Numbered from the stretch's first letter, positions 1 to 6,969 are shown. The stretch is DNA of 8,707 nucleotides from an uncultured bacterium (GCA_938003875.1 CALKWO010000026.1:1-8707), one strand, 5' to 3'. The notes: generated from the letters alone by a model not told the origin. Translations and numbers: made by a program.

Positions 1-85
1 CACGCTTCATCCATAATTCCGAAAACTTCAATTTTTAAGTGCGGAATGTAGGAAATAGTGACTTCTTTAAAAGTATGCTAGAACC

Positions 86-129
86 GCAAAATGGAGTAGA
101 GGCTGTTGGCATAGCACTACTCATTTTGC
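86..129. repeat. Long imperfect inverted repeat / stem-loop
   Basis: The left arm 86-99 and the right arm 117-129 are reverse complements over 13 base pairs, with only one extra base (G93) bulged on the left. Inside the 17-base loop, GCT (102-104) can also pair with AGC (113-115), leaving an 8-base tip. No T run follows directly, so it is not a standard intrinsic terminator. It lies upstream of the promoter candidate at 189-218 and outside any supported gene. It could be a structured RNA, a protein-binding site or a small repeat element. The structure is visible in the sequence; its role is unknown. Confidence 0.7.
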
Positions 130-146
130 ACAGGATCACTTTGGCT

Positions 147-172
147 AATACAAAATTTGTATTTTTTTTTTT
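147..172 (+). terminator. Possible weak terminator: AT palindrome plus T11
   Basis: Positions 147-163 form a perfect odd palindrome (AATACAAA, central A, TTTGTATT), and a run of eleven T residues (162-172) overlaps and follows it. This is the layout of an intrinsic terminator for a transcript coming from the left. The stem is almost entirely A/T and would be weak, so it may only be a chance AT-rich palindrome or an operator site. Confidence 0.35.
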
Positions 173-188
173 GTACCCAAGAAAAAGA

Positions 189-218
189 TTGAAAAATCCC
201 CATACTACTCTGTATAAT
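189..218 (+). promoter_or_regulatory. Candidate sigma-70-type promoter
   Basis: TTGAAA at 189-194 and a consensus TATAAT at 213-218 are separated by 18 bases, close to the ideal sigma-70 spacing. The likely start of transcription (about 225) lies 60 bases before the preferred GTG start at 287. It is the best promoter-like pair I found and sits ahead of the first gene of the co-directional block, so it probably drives the operon. In AT-rich DNA such matches can occur by chance. Confidence 0.5.
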
Positions 219-286
219 TAGGCAAATTTTTCAAAGAATTTTGAATTTTATATATGGAAAATATTTTTTTACAAAAGGATAATGGC

Positions 287-679
287 GTGAATAAAAAAGA
301 ACTTGAAAAATACAAAGAAAAGCTCTCAGAGCAGCTTCAGATTATGATGCAAAATTTAAAAAATCTGGAAGAATCCGTGATGACAAATTCCAGAATGGAT
401 TCCTCAGGAGATATTACTAATATTCCTACTCATATCGCTGATATCAGCTCAGACACCGTCGCGCAGGATCTAGCACTAGGACTTATAGAAAGTGAAGCTG
501 CGGTTGTGAGGAAAATACAAGCTGCTTTACAAAGTATAGAACAAGGCACCTATGGAGACTGCGAACATTGCAACCAGCCTATTAGTAAAAAAAGATTGGA
601 CTATATTCCTTATACCACGCTTTGTATTCATTGTAAGAGCCAGGAAGAAAAAAAACAAAAAAATGCTATTTTTTGGTAA
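287..679 (+). CDS. DksA/TraR-family C4 zinc-finger regulator
   Basis: This is a 130-residue protein of the DksA/TraR family, which bind RNA polymerase through the secondary channel and tune transcription in stress or starvation. The first half is a helical coiled coil. The C-terminal half has the family pattern GTYGxCExC followed by LCIHC, giving a four-cysteine zinc finger (Cys92, Cys95, Cys113, Cys116). I prefer the GTG start at 287: AAGGA at 275-279 is well spaced from it, and the resulting N-terminus (NKKELEKYKEKL) matches the usual start of the family. An in-frame ATG at 254 would add 11 residues but has no ribosome-binding site. The end is lysine-rich and coded by A8 and A7 runs. As the first gene of the block it may regulate broadly rather than locally. 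The family call is firm; the exact paralogue (DksA or a short DksA-like stress protein) is not. Confidence 0.88.
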   Translation: MNKKELEKYKEKLSEQLQIMMQNLKNLEESVMTNSRMDSSGDITNIPTHIADISSDTVAQDLALGLIESEAAVVRKIQAALQSIEQGTYGDCEHCNQPISKKRLDYIPYTTLCIHCKSQEEKKQKNAIFW

Positions 680-700
680 GCAAAGGTGTCTATAAATATT

Positions 701-2068
701 ATGACAACAAAAAAACAAATTTTACCCAAATTTTTCTTTTTTTTCTTATTTTTCGGAATAGCTCTGTTTTGTTTTTTGCTGAGTTGTAAAAGTAGCCTGG
801 CAAGAGAACGAATTTCTTTTCCAGCCAATTCACCCAAGACTGTATATATTTATTTTACTGCTGATATCGCAGGCAACTTGGAGCCTTGTGGGTGTAAAAG
901 TGGCCAGATTGGAGGACTCCCCAGACAAGCACAGTATCTTTTGAAGTCCAGGCAGAATCCAGCGATTATAGTGGATTCAGGAAATAGCATGGCTTCCACT
1001 CCCAATCGCTATGAATATTTTAAATGGTATTATATTTTGCAAATTTATGAAAAAATAGGATATGATGCCTTGAATCTTGGACAGTATGAGGTGGCTTTAT
1101 CTTCCTCTCAGATTGTGGATTTAGCAGAAAAAACATCGGCTCCTCTAATCTCTGCTAATACTATGGATGAAAGCAAGAATCTTTTAGTAAAACCTTACAT
1201 AATTAAAGATATAGAAGGAATAAAAATAGCCATCATTGGTTTAGTAGATAATAAAGCTAAAACAGGGGAAGGTACCTTTCTCTCTGATCCGATTTCTTCT
1301 TTTTCTCAATATCTCCCTGAAATACAAGAACAATCCCATATAATTCTTCTGCTTTCTGCCCTTTCTTCTGAACAGATTTCTTATTTTAGCAACAATTTCC
1401 CTCAAATTTCCATGATTCTCAACACAGGAGAAACAGGAACCCATCTGCCTGAAAATAAAAATGCTGTAGTGCTTTCTTCTCTTAGCACCAAAAGTCGTTA
1501 TGTACAGCAAATTCGTTTTTCTTGCCAGTCTTCTGGTGATCTATCCTGGGTAAACGGAGGAAATATCCCTTTGGATGAAAGCATACAAGACCATTCTGGA
1601 ACAGTGTATCTTCTCAATCGCTATAGAGAGGAGCTAGGAAAAGAACGCTTTTATATGGAAGGGCTGGGAAATAGCAAAGAACGTTTCGTAGGGGCTTCTC
1701 GCTGCGCCATGTGTCATATGGAAATCTATCGTAGCTGGAAAACAACAGCCCACTCTCATAGTCTGGACAGCTTAAAGAGAAAGAACAACCATCATGATCC
1801 TCATTGTTTGAAATGCCATGTCACAGCTTTTGGTGTAAAAAATGGCTATGAAGGAGAAGAAAAAACCCCTGATTTTGCTTTCATTGGATGTGAAGTATGT
1901 CATGGGCCAAGCTCTTTGCATACCTTTCATAACAATCCTGACCAGTTGAGGCCATCTACCTCTTTTCCCAATCCTAAAAAAATATGCATGGAATGTCATA
2001 CATGGGAACATTGCCAGAATTTCGATTTTGACACTTTCTGGCCCAAAATCGCTCACCCTAAAGAATAA
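701..2068 (+). CDS. Lipoprotein: degenerate metallophosphoesterase fused to cytochrome c554-type tetraheme domain
   Basis: This is a 455-residue exported protein. Residues 1-28 form a lipoprotein signal peptide with a run of five Phe and an LLSC lipobox (Cys29). Residues about 48-290 resemble the 5'-nucleotidase/UshA metallophosphoesterase fold: TADIAGNLEPCGC (Asp55, Cys63, Cys65), GQIGG, IVDSGN (Asp92) and NLGQYE (125-130). Most metal ligands are altered: the first motif lacks its His, and the GNHE motif reads GQYE, so hydrolysis is doubtful. Residues about 333-455 are a cytochrome c554-type domain with four CxxCH heme sites at 335, 369, 397 and 429, plus the His-rich segment expected near them. 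It is probably membrane-anchored, facing the periplasm and carrying electrons. The ATG at 701 gives a proper basic signal start; a GTG at 686 would add five residues. A TPR gene follows after 11 bases. The physiological partner is unknown. Confidence 0.85.
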   Translation: MTTKKQILPKFFFFFLFFGIALFCFLLSCKSSLARERISFPANSPKTVYIYFTADIAGNLEPCGCKSGQIGGLPRQAQYLLKSRQNPAIIVDSGNSMASTPNRYEYFKWYYILQIYEKIGYDALNLGQYEVALSSSQIVDLAEKTSAPLISANTMDESKNLLVKPYIIKDIEGIKIAIIGLVDNKAKTGEGTFLSDPISSFSQYLPEIQEQSHIILLLSALSSEQISYFSNNFPQISMILNTGETGTHLPENKNAVVLSSLSTKSRYVQQIRFSCQSSGDLSWVNGGNIPLDESIQDHSGTVYLLNRYREELGKERFYMEGLGNSKERFVGASRCAMCHMEIYRSWKTTAHSHSLDSLKRKNNHHDPHCLKCHVTAFGVKNGYEGEEKTPDFAFIGCEVCHGPSSLHTFHNNPDQLRPSTSFPNPKKICMECHTWEHCQNFDFDTFWPKIAHPKE

Positions 2069-2079
2069 GGAAGTCGTTT

Positions 2080-2922
2080 ATGGAAAAACAACAAGAAAGA
2101 ATGCCGATGGATCGGTGGCTGGTTCAAGAAAGTCTCAAGCATATCGCTATGGGGCCAAAGGCTTTTATGCAATGGGCTTCAGGGCATGCCTCCTTGATAG
2201 ACCAGAAGTTTATCAACCAGCTCAAAAAAATGGCAGAATTTTCTCGCAAGAACAATCAGGAAGAACAGGCAAAAGCCTTTGAATTTTTAGAAAAATGTAT
2301 CAATAAAATGTTCGCTCTGGAAGCTTTTGCTGGGCCAATCAGCGTTACGGAAGAAAATTTTCAAAAAAATTATACCACTGGATTGGAATATTTAAAAAAA
2401 AATAGAGCCCAATATGCTATACCTTACTTCCATGCGCTTCTTCTCTTCTTGAACCAGAAACCCGATCCTCGTACACAGGCTATACTCTATGGCAATCTCG
2501 GAACTGCATACGCCCAGATCGGAGAAAAAGAAAAAGGTTTAGAATATCTCAAGAATTCCTTAGGGTTTCCTTTACCAGAAAGCGAGCAAGAAAAAATCTA
2601 TGCCAATTTAGGAACACTCTGCCGTGATATGGAGAAATTTTCTCTTTCCCTGGAATATCATAGAAAGGCTTTAGATCTGGCTCAAAAACTTAATATAAGA
2701 GAAACCCAGTTTGTCCATTTAAGCAATCTGGCCCTGGTCTATCTGGATCAAAAAGAGATTGACAAATCTCTTGCCTGCCAGAAAGAAGCTATGGATATTG
2801 CCAAAGAGTTAAAAAATGAAACATGGATTAAAGATTGTATGACGAAAATGGCACTCTTGTATGCTCTTCAAGGGGACAAAGACCATTGCAAAGAATTTTG
2901 TGAAAAAGGTCTATCTTTATGA
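2080..2922 (+). CDS. TPR-repeat protein
   Basis: This 280-residue protein has no signal peptide or membrane segment and is probably cytoplasmic. The C-terminal half holds about four tetratricopeptide repeats (roughly 133-163, 173-206, 213-246 and 249-280). They show the usual NLGTAYAQIGEKEKGLEYL and NLALVYLDQKEIDKSL pattern, which forms a helical scaffold for protein binding. Residues about 27-75 (WASGHASLIDQKFINQLKKM and on) resemble a helical leader I associate with large TPR proteins; this is a weak recollection. The start is supported by AAGGA at 2067-2071. The stop codon overlaps the ATG of the next gene in ATGA, so the two are probably translationally coupled. The partner is unknown; the flanking lipoprotein genes suggest a link to the cell envelope. 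Confidence 0.85.
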   Translation: MEKQQERMPMDRWLVQESLKHIAMGPKAFMQWASGHASLIDQKFINQLKKMAEFSRKNNQEEQAKAFEFLEKCINKMFALEAFAGPISVTEENFQKNYTTGLEYLKKNRAQYAIPYFHALLLFLNQKPDPRTQAILYGNLGTAYAQIGEKEKGLEYLKNSLGFPLPESEQEKIYANLGTLCRDMEKFSLSLEYHRKALDLAQKLNIRETQFVHLSNLALVYLDQKEIDKSLACQKEAMDIAKELKNETWIKDCMTKMALLYALQGDKDHCKEFCEKGLSL

Positions 2923-3443
2923 AAATTTTCAAGCAAAGCCTCAGTGTTTATAAAATATTTTTTTTGTCTGTTTTTTGTTTTCTAATTTCGTGCAATACAT
3001 GCGAATGGGTATCTTCTGATCCATTGGCTTATCCCGTGGATGCTATATGGAATACATCATATCAGGTATTGTCTAAACGCTATGATATACTGAAAGCTTC
3101 TAAAGGGAAAAAAGAAATAGAAACAGAATGGCGGAAACAAATGTCTGTCCATTATCTGGAAGGCTTCAGAGACAAAATTTTTATGAAAATCGAAGAATAT
3201 GATGCATCCATAGATGCCAGCGATCTTTCTAAGCCTATCCAGCTTGATGAGGAAGACACAATAAACCAGAAACAATACACCGTAAAACTTTGCGTGGAAA
3301 GGCAGCAAAATCGCGATATGGACAATCCTATGGCTCCGTCTGCTGCTGAATGGTATCATTCTGGATATAATTTTGAAGAAGCAAACCTTATACTGAGCTT
3401 TATCATAACCCGATTAAACCTGATGTATCCCAAAGTACAGTAA
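2919..3443 (+). CDS. Small predicted lipoprotein, function unknown
   Basis: This is a 174-residue protein with a clear lipoprotein signal: basic start, hydrophobic core 13-24, and an LISC lipobox giving lipid-modified Cys25. The mature part has a compact alpha/beta look, with VDAIWNTSYQVLSKRYDILKA near residues 41-61, then IETEWRKQ and GFRDKIFMKIEEYD. That order (Trp-containing helix, a strand, a 'T-W' strand, then an R-x-K-I strand) loosely recalls BamC/NlpB-type domains of outer-membrane lipoproteins, but I cannot confirm the family. It starts inside the stop codon of the TPR gene (ATGA) and ends 7 bases before the mocA-like gene. I would label it a hypothetical lipoprotein. Confidence 0.75.
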   Translation: MKIFKQSLSVYKIFFLSVFCFLISCNTCEWVSSDPLAYPVDAIWNTSYQVLSKRYDILKASKGKKEIETEWRKQMSVHYLEGFRDKIFMKIEEYDASIDASDLSKPIQLDEEDTINQKQYTVKLCVERQQNRDMDNPMAPSAAEWYHSGYNFEEANLILSFIITRLNLMYPKVQ

Positions 3444-3450
3444 GGCAAGT

Positions 3451-4065
3451 ATGTTTCCTAAGATTAGTGCCCTGGTTCTTGCAGCAGGCAGTGCCAGGCG
3501 TATGAAAATACCGAAATTGTTTATGGATTTTGGCGGATACCCTTTAATTTCGTGGTGCCTTCGCTCTATACAAAAAGTTCCCTTTGAAGACAGAGTTCTG
3601 GTTGTAGGTGATAAATATCAGGATGCTATTTTTACGCTTTCTTTATTAAAAGAAGCCTCTGGTGTGGACATTATCATCAACCAGAATTTTTCCCAGGGTA
3701 TGTCGACATCGCTTAAGGCAGGAATTTCTGTAGTCAATAAAAATTCTCAGGCTATTCTTCTTTTGCTTGCAGACATGCCTTTCATTTCTGTTGAAATCAT
3801 GCACACAATCATAAATACTTTTGCACAGTCCCAAAAGGAAGACAGCATCATAGTTCCAGTATACAAGGGCAGACAAGGCCATCCTGTTCTTATACCTTGC
3901 TGCTATTTTCAAGAAATAGAACGCATAGAAGGCGATAAAGGAGCGAAAGAAATCCTGCAAAGGCATAAAGAGAAAGTCTGCCTGGTGGAGTCTCCTGGGC
4001 CAGAGATAATTTTTGATATAGACACAAAGGAAGAATGGCAAAAATGGAAAAATTTATTGTTTTAA
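3451..4065 (+). CDS. mocA: MocA/MobA-like nucleotidyltransferase (molybdenum cofactor)
   Basis: This 204-residue protein has the NTP-transferase fold of the MobA/MocA family, which attaches CMP (or GMP) to molybdopterin for molybdenum hydroxylases. The nucleotide-binding signature LAAGSARRMKIPK lies at residues 10-22, with Arg17 and Lys22 kept; the usual Gly after Met is Lys19. Further family landmarks are NQNFSQGMSTSLKAG, the metal-binding LADMP (Asp108), GRQGHPV (140-146), GDKGAKEIL and a closing DIDTKEEW. A MocA-type role (cytosine dinucleotide form) is more likely than MobA, because the next gene belongs to the molybdenum hydroxylase maturation set and overlaps this one by 31 bases. AAGG at 3443-3446 is the weak ribosome site. 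The enzyme this pair serves is not in the window. Confidence 0.85.
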   Translation: MFPKISALVLAAGSARRMKIPKLFMDFGGYPLISWCLRSIQKVPFEDRVLVVGDKYQDAIFTLSLLKEASGVDIIINQNFSQGMSTSLKAGISVVNKNSQAILLLLADMPFISVEIMHTIINTFAQSQKEDSIIVPVYKGRQGHPVLIPCCYFQEIERIEGDKGAKEILQRHKEKVCLVESPGPEIIFDIDTKEEWQKWKNLLF

Positions 4066-4844
4066 TCAAAGGTGCTGGAGAAATGGCTTCAGGCATTGCC
4101 CATCGGCTGGCAATGTGCGGCTTTTCTGTTGTCATGACAGAAATAGAATTTCCCACTGTGATTCGCAGAGGAGTCTCCTTTGCACAGGCAATTTTTTCCC
4201 AACAAATTACAGTGGAAGGAATTACTGGCCGATTGGTTACAAAGGACGATGTCCTTGACGTTCTCGGCAAATCAGAAATCGCTGTTTTAGTAGATCCTCA
4301 GGCTCAAATACGGGAATATTTAAAGCCAGACATTGTTATAGATGCTATTTTAAATAAAAAAAATACTTCTACAGAAATTTCACAAGCCCCTCTTGTAATA
4401 GGCATTGGGCCAGGCTTCGAGGCAGGAAAAGACGTTCATGTCTGTATTGAAACCATGAGAGGGCATTCCCTGGGGAAAGTGATTACTCAAGGCAGCCCCC
4501 TCCCTGATACAGGCATTCCAGGAGACATAGCAGGATACACTTGGGAAAGAGTTTTACGCTCTCCAGGAGATGGTATTTTTAATACAGAAAAAAAAATTGG
4601 TGATATTGTAGAAAAGAATAGTATAATAGGGTACGTTGGTACGCTAGAAGTTCATGCTAATTTGTCTGGAATTCTGCGGGGTCTTATCTATCCTGGGTGT
4701 TTTTGTAAGAAAAATGGGAAAATCGGAGACATTGACCCCAGAGGAAAAAAAGAATATTGTTGGCAGATTTCCGATAAGGCAAGGACTATTTCTGGTGGTG
4801 TTTTGGAAAGTATTCTACGCTTTTACCCTTTACGAAAACCATAA
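4035..4844 (+). CDS. yqeB: YqeB-family selenium-dependent molybdenum hydroxylase accessory protein
   Basis: This 269-residue protein matches the YqeB/EF2563 family, found beside selenium-dependent molybdenum hydroxylases and thought to help mature them. A Rossmann-like start, VLIKGAGEMASGIAHRL (residues 9-25), leads to an RRGVSFAQAIF segment. The family core then follows: GIGPGFEAGKDVH (123-135), IETMRGHSLG (His144), the PDTGIPGDIAGY stretch, RVLRSPGDGIF, IGDIV, ILRGLI, DIDPR (232-236) and SDKAR near the end. It overlaps the mocA-like gene by 31 bases, a sign of tight coupling. ATG at 4035 is the longest start; ATG at 4044 gives an N-terminus closer to the family and better spacing from AAAGGAAG (4026-4033). 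Its exact biochemistry is not established in the family as far as I know. Confidence 0.9.
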   Translation: MAKMEKFIVLIKGAGEMASGIAHRLAMCGFSVVMTEIEFPTVIRRGVSFAQAIFSQQITVEGITGRLVTKDDVLDVLGKSEIAVLVDPQAQIREYLKPDIVIDAILNKKNTSTEISQAPLVIGIGPGFEAGKDVHVCIETMRGHSLGKVITQGSPLPDTGIPGDIAGYTWERVLRSPGDGIFNTEKKIGDIVEKNSIIGYVGTLEVHANLSGILRGLIYPGCFCKKNGKIGDIDPRGKKEYCWQISDKARTISGGVLESILRFYPLRKP

Positions 4845-4941
4845 AATACCAGGGGGTTTTCTCCTGGCTGTTCTATTTCGCCCCTTTGTGGCTAAAACTA
4901 TAATTTTTTATCCTTTAAAATAGCTTTTGGGAGTATTGAAG
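4845..4941 (+). promoter_or_regulatory. Intergenic gap with hairpin; possible terminator or attenuator
   Basis: This is the only gap above 21 bases within the gene block. A hairpin starts five bases after the yqeB stop: CCAGGGGG at 4849-4856, loop TTTT, CTCCTGG at 4861-4867 (seven pairs, one G-U). No T run follows it directly; the nearest is at 4905-4909. It could slow or end transcription from the first half, or protect the transcript end. A TATAAT at 4899-4904 could be a -10 box, but I see no good -35 partner. This is a plausible border between two transcription units. Confidence 0.4.
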
Positions 4942-5418
4942 ATGGATTGGGCAAAAAAATTGGAAGAAAGACTTAAGAATAAAGAACTTGCCCTTAAAGA
5001 AAACAAAAAAAATTTCTATGTATATCAGGAAGCAGCTTTAAAATTATTTGAACGCATCGAAAAAAAAGTGAAGACCATAGAACAGATCAGTATTTATCGG
5101 TATATGGTAGGAGAAACATCAAGCACTCCAGGGCAGATCAAGGCACTTAAGCTTAAATGTTTTGAAAAATATCTGGATTTTGTACCAGAAGGAGTGAACC
5201 TGGATAGCTCCAAGGGAACAATCCGCCTGAGACATAATTCCAGGACTCTTGCTCAATTCACATACCTTCATCTTGTGATTGACAACCAGTCTGAGAGCAA
5301 CTATCCTGATAATTTGATTTGGGTATTGAATGAAGGCTCATCAGAAAGTTTTGAAAATTTGCCGCTCTTTAATGATGAAGCTTTAGAAAAATTGATCGAA
5401 CGTGTCTTTTTAGAATAG
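4942..5418 (+). CDS. Conserved-looking hypothetical protein, 158 residues
   Basis: I do not recognise this protein. Residues about 3-50 are rich in Lys and Glu with heptad-like hydrophobics and probably form a helical or coiled-coil segment. The rest looks alpha/beta: RLRHNSRTLAQFTYLHLVID suggests two strands, followed by an acidic C-terminal helix (NDEALEKLIERVFLE). No signal peptide, membrane segment or cysteine cluster is present, so it is probably cytoplasmic. I chose ATG 4942 because GGGAG at 4929-4933 lies eight bases upstream; an in-frame TTG at 4927 would overlap that site. It ends 12 bases before the kinase gene, so it may be a kinase partner or substrate, which is inference from position only. 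Confidence 0.75.
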   Translation: MDWAKKLEERLKNKELALKENKKNFYVYQEAALKLFERIEKKVKTIEQISIYRYMVGETSSTPGQIKALKLKCFEKYLDFVPEGVNLDSSKGTIRLRHNSRTLAQFTYLHLVIDNQSESNYPDNLIWVLNEGSSESFENLPLFNDEALEKLIERVFLE

Positions 5419-5430
5419 CTCTTATAAAAA

Positions 5431-6969
5431 ATGGAAAATTTGACAGACCAAATTATAGCTGGTTGCAGAATAGAAAAGTGGATTGGCCAGGGAGGAATGG
5501 GAAGCGTTTACAAAGCCTGGCATATCAATCTCGACATTCCTGTTGCTATAAAATTTTTAGATTCTCGTTTCAGCAAAAATCCGAATTTGGTAGAACAATT
5601 TTTTTTAGAGGCAAAAGCAACAGCACGTTTGGATAGTCCCCATATTTTAAGAATCATGCAGGTAGGGGAAGAAAATGGATTCTATTTTATACAAATGGAA
5701 TTTGTAGAAGGGGAAAGTTTACAGAAAAAAATAGAAAGAGAATCCCCTTTTCCCCCATCTGTTGCTTTGAATTGCCTTTTTCAAATTGCATCGGGATTGC
5801 AAGCTGCACACCAGGGAAATGTAATACATGGCGATATAAAGCCTGACAATATATTGATTAACAAAAAGGGCATTTTAAAAATCGTGGATTTTGGTCTGGC
5901 TAAAGTACTCGGTAAGAGTACTCAGGATTCTAAAATTTTTGGCTCTTTGCATTATCTTTCTCCAGAACAATGTGAAGGAAGCCTGGGAGACGCAAAAAGC
6001 GATATATATTCTTTAGGGGTAACTTTTTATTTTATGATTACAAGGCAACTGCCATTTCAGGAGAACAGTCCTTTAGCCATTGCTGTCTCACGTCTTTATT
6101 CCCAGCCGATCTCTCCTTTAAGAGTTGTACCAGGCATTCCAAAAGAGCTAGAGAATATTACCCAAAAAATGATGTCTCGTTCTGTAGCAAATCGCTATCA
6201 AAGTACAGAAGAATTATTATCCGATATAGAGCCTCTACTAATACAATATCCTTTTATTCCTGAAAAACTAGAACCAGAAATCTCTTTTATTCAGAATTCC
6301 AGTCCTTTCAGCCTGCTGACTCCAAAAGCATTTTTACCAGAAGAAGGAAAACAGCAAGAGCTTCCTTCTATGGAAATACTAGAAAATAAACTCAAGAACT
6401 CTTTGCCCCAATATTCTTTGGTTAAAGGGAAAAAAAAGCTTTTTCCCTATTTTTTCCTTTTGATAATCGCTATTTTCATCTCTTGTTTTATGTTTTATTT
6501 TTTTCTGCAAACAAAATATTCAAAACACTATCATGGAAAGAATATGGTATTTTTCGACCAAAGAGGGCCTTTAGCAAAAGAGATTTCAGGAGTCTGGAAA
6601 ATCCAGGGAAAAAATTTGCAGGGTACATCAAAAGGCCTTAGAGAAGCTCAGATAACATGGGAGATTCCCAACAAGCCATTTCGTCTTTCTATAGAATTTT
6701 TGTTGCAACAAATACATACTATGCCCAGGCCTGGCAGCAAGCTCGAAATTATTATTCAACTGGAAGAAAAACAATATCGTATTCCTTTTTTTCCCAAATC
6801 TGTTATACAACATTTTGTTATAGAAGGGAATGGTAGAGAAATTTTTTTCTTTGGCATGGAGCCTCCTTTGCCTGATAAAATAAAATTTAGCAGAGGCAGA
6901 TATTGGATCACATTGCTTCTGAAAACAGCGAAAATCGAAATACAACGTATGGAATGGAGTAAAAAATAG
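5431..6969 (+). CDS. Membrane Ser/Thr protein kinase (Hanks type) with non-PASTA outer domain
   Basis: This 512-residue protein phosphorylates serine or threonine on partners, by family. The kinase domain spans about 12-275: glycine loop GQGGMGSV (19-26), ATP-binding Lys41, helix-C Glu60, catalytic loop HGDIKPDN (133-140), DFG (153-155) and SPE (177-179). The usual Arg before catalytic Asp135 is Gly134, making it a non-RD kinase; the other key residues are present. A Pro/Glu-rich linker leads to one membrane helix (about 338-360), then a 150-residue outer domain. That domain is beta-rich (GVWKIQGKNLQGTSKGLREA) and may be a jelly-roll fold like LamG or DUF1080, but no PASTA repeats are seen. 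There is no clear ribosome site at the ATG, 12 bases after the previous stop; translation may depend on coupling. Confidence 0.92.
   Translation: MENLTDQIIAGCRIEKWIGQGGMGSVYKAWHINLDIPVAIKFLDSRFSKNPNLVEQFFLEAKATARLDSPHILRIMQVGEENGFYFIQMEFVEGESLQKKIERESPFPPSVALNCLFQIASGLQAAHQGNVIHGDIKPDNILINKKGILKIVDFGLAKVLGKSTQDSKIFGSLHYLSPEQCEGSLGDAKSDIYSLGVTFYFMITRQLPFQENSPLAIAVSRLYSQPISPLRVVPGIPKELENITQKMMSRSVANRYQSTEELLSDIEPLLIQYPFIPEKLEPEISFIQNSSPFSLLTPKAFLPEEGKQQELPSMEILENKLKNSLPQYSLVKGKKKLFPYFFLLIIAIFISCFMFYFFLQTKYSKHYHGKNMVFFDQRGPLAKEISGVWKIQGKNLQGTSKGLREAQITWEIPNKPFRLSIEFLLQQIHTMPRPGSKLEIIIQLEEKQYRIPFFPKSVIQHFVIEGNGREIFFFGMEPPLPDKIKFSRGRYWITLLLKTAKIEIQRMEWSKK

Larger units (their letters stand above)
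1..253. other. Non-coding leader region with structured DNA
   Basis: I see no credible gene here. A 60-codon open frame (39-221) exists, but it runs through a long inverted repeat and an 11-T tract, has no ribosome-binding site and resembles no family I know. The stretch instead holds a stem-loop (86-129), an AT palindrome followed by a T run (147-172) and a promoter-like pair (189-218). It may include the end of an upstream gene's transcript, but the window starts too late to tell. Confidence 0.6.

Noticed and set aside
16..47. ATTCCG/CGGAAT repeat near the left edge, resembling the CGGAACG repeat at the right edge
   Set aside because: Only six pairs with a 20-base loop, and the surrounding sequence does not match the right-hand element well enough to call a shared repeat.
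39..221. 60-codon open frame on the + strand
   Set aside because: No ribosome site, covers the stem-loop and the T11 tract, low-complexity tail, no family resemblance.
886..900. PCGCK cysteine pair as a fifth heme site in the cytochrome
   Set aside because: It is CxC without the CxxCH pattern; only four heme motifs are present.
2028..2282. 84-codon frame overlapping the cytochrome end and TPR start
   Set aside because: Shadow frame of two well-supported genes; the TPR frame has the ribosome site and the repeats.
3646..4270. Minus-strand open frames opposite mocA/yqeB
   Set aside because: They mirror strongly conserved + strand genes and show no motifs of their own; the same holds for the other minus-strand frames.
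4654..4923. 89-codon frame overlapping the yqeB end and the gap
   Set aside because: Lies mostly in another frame of yqeB, whose conserved motifs continue to its stop at 4844.
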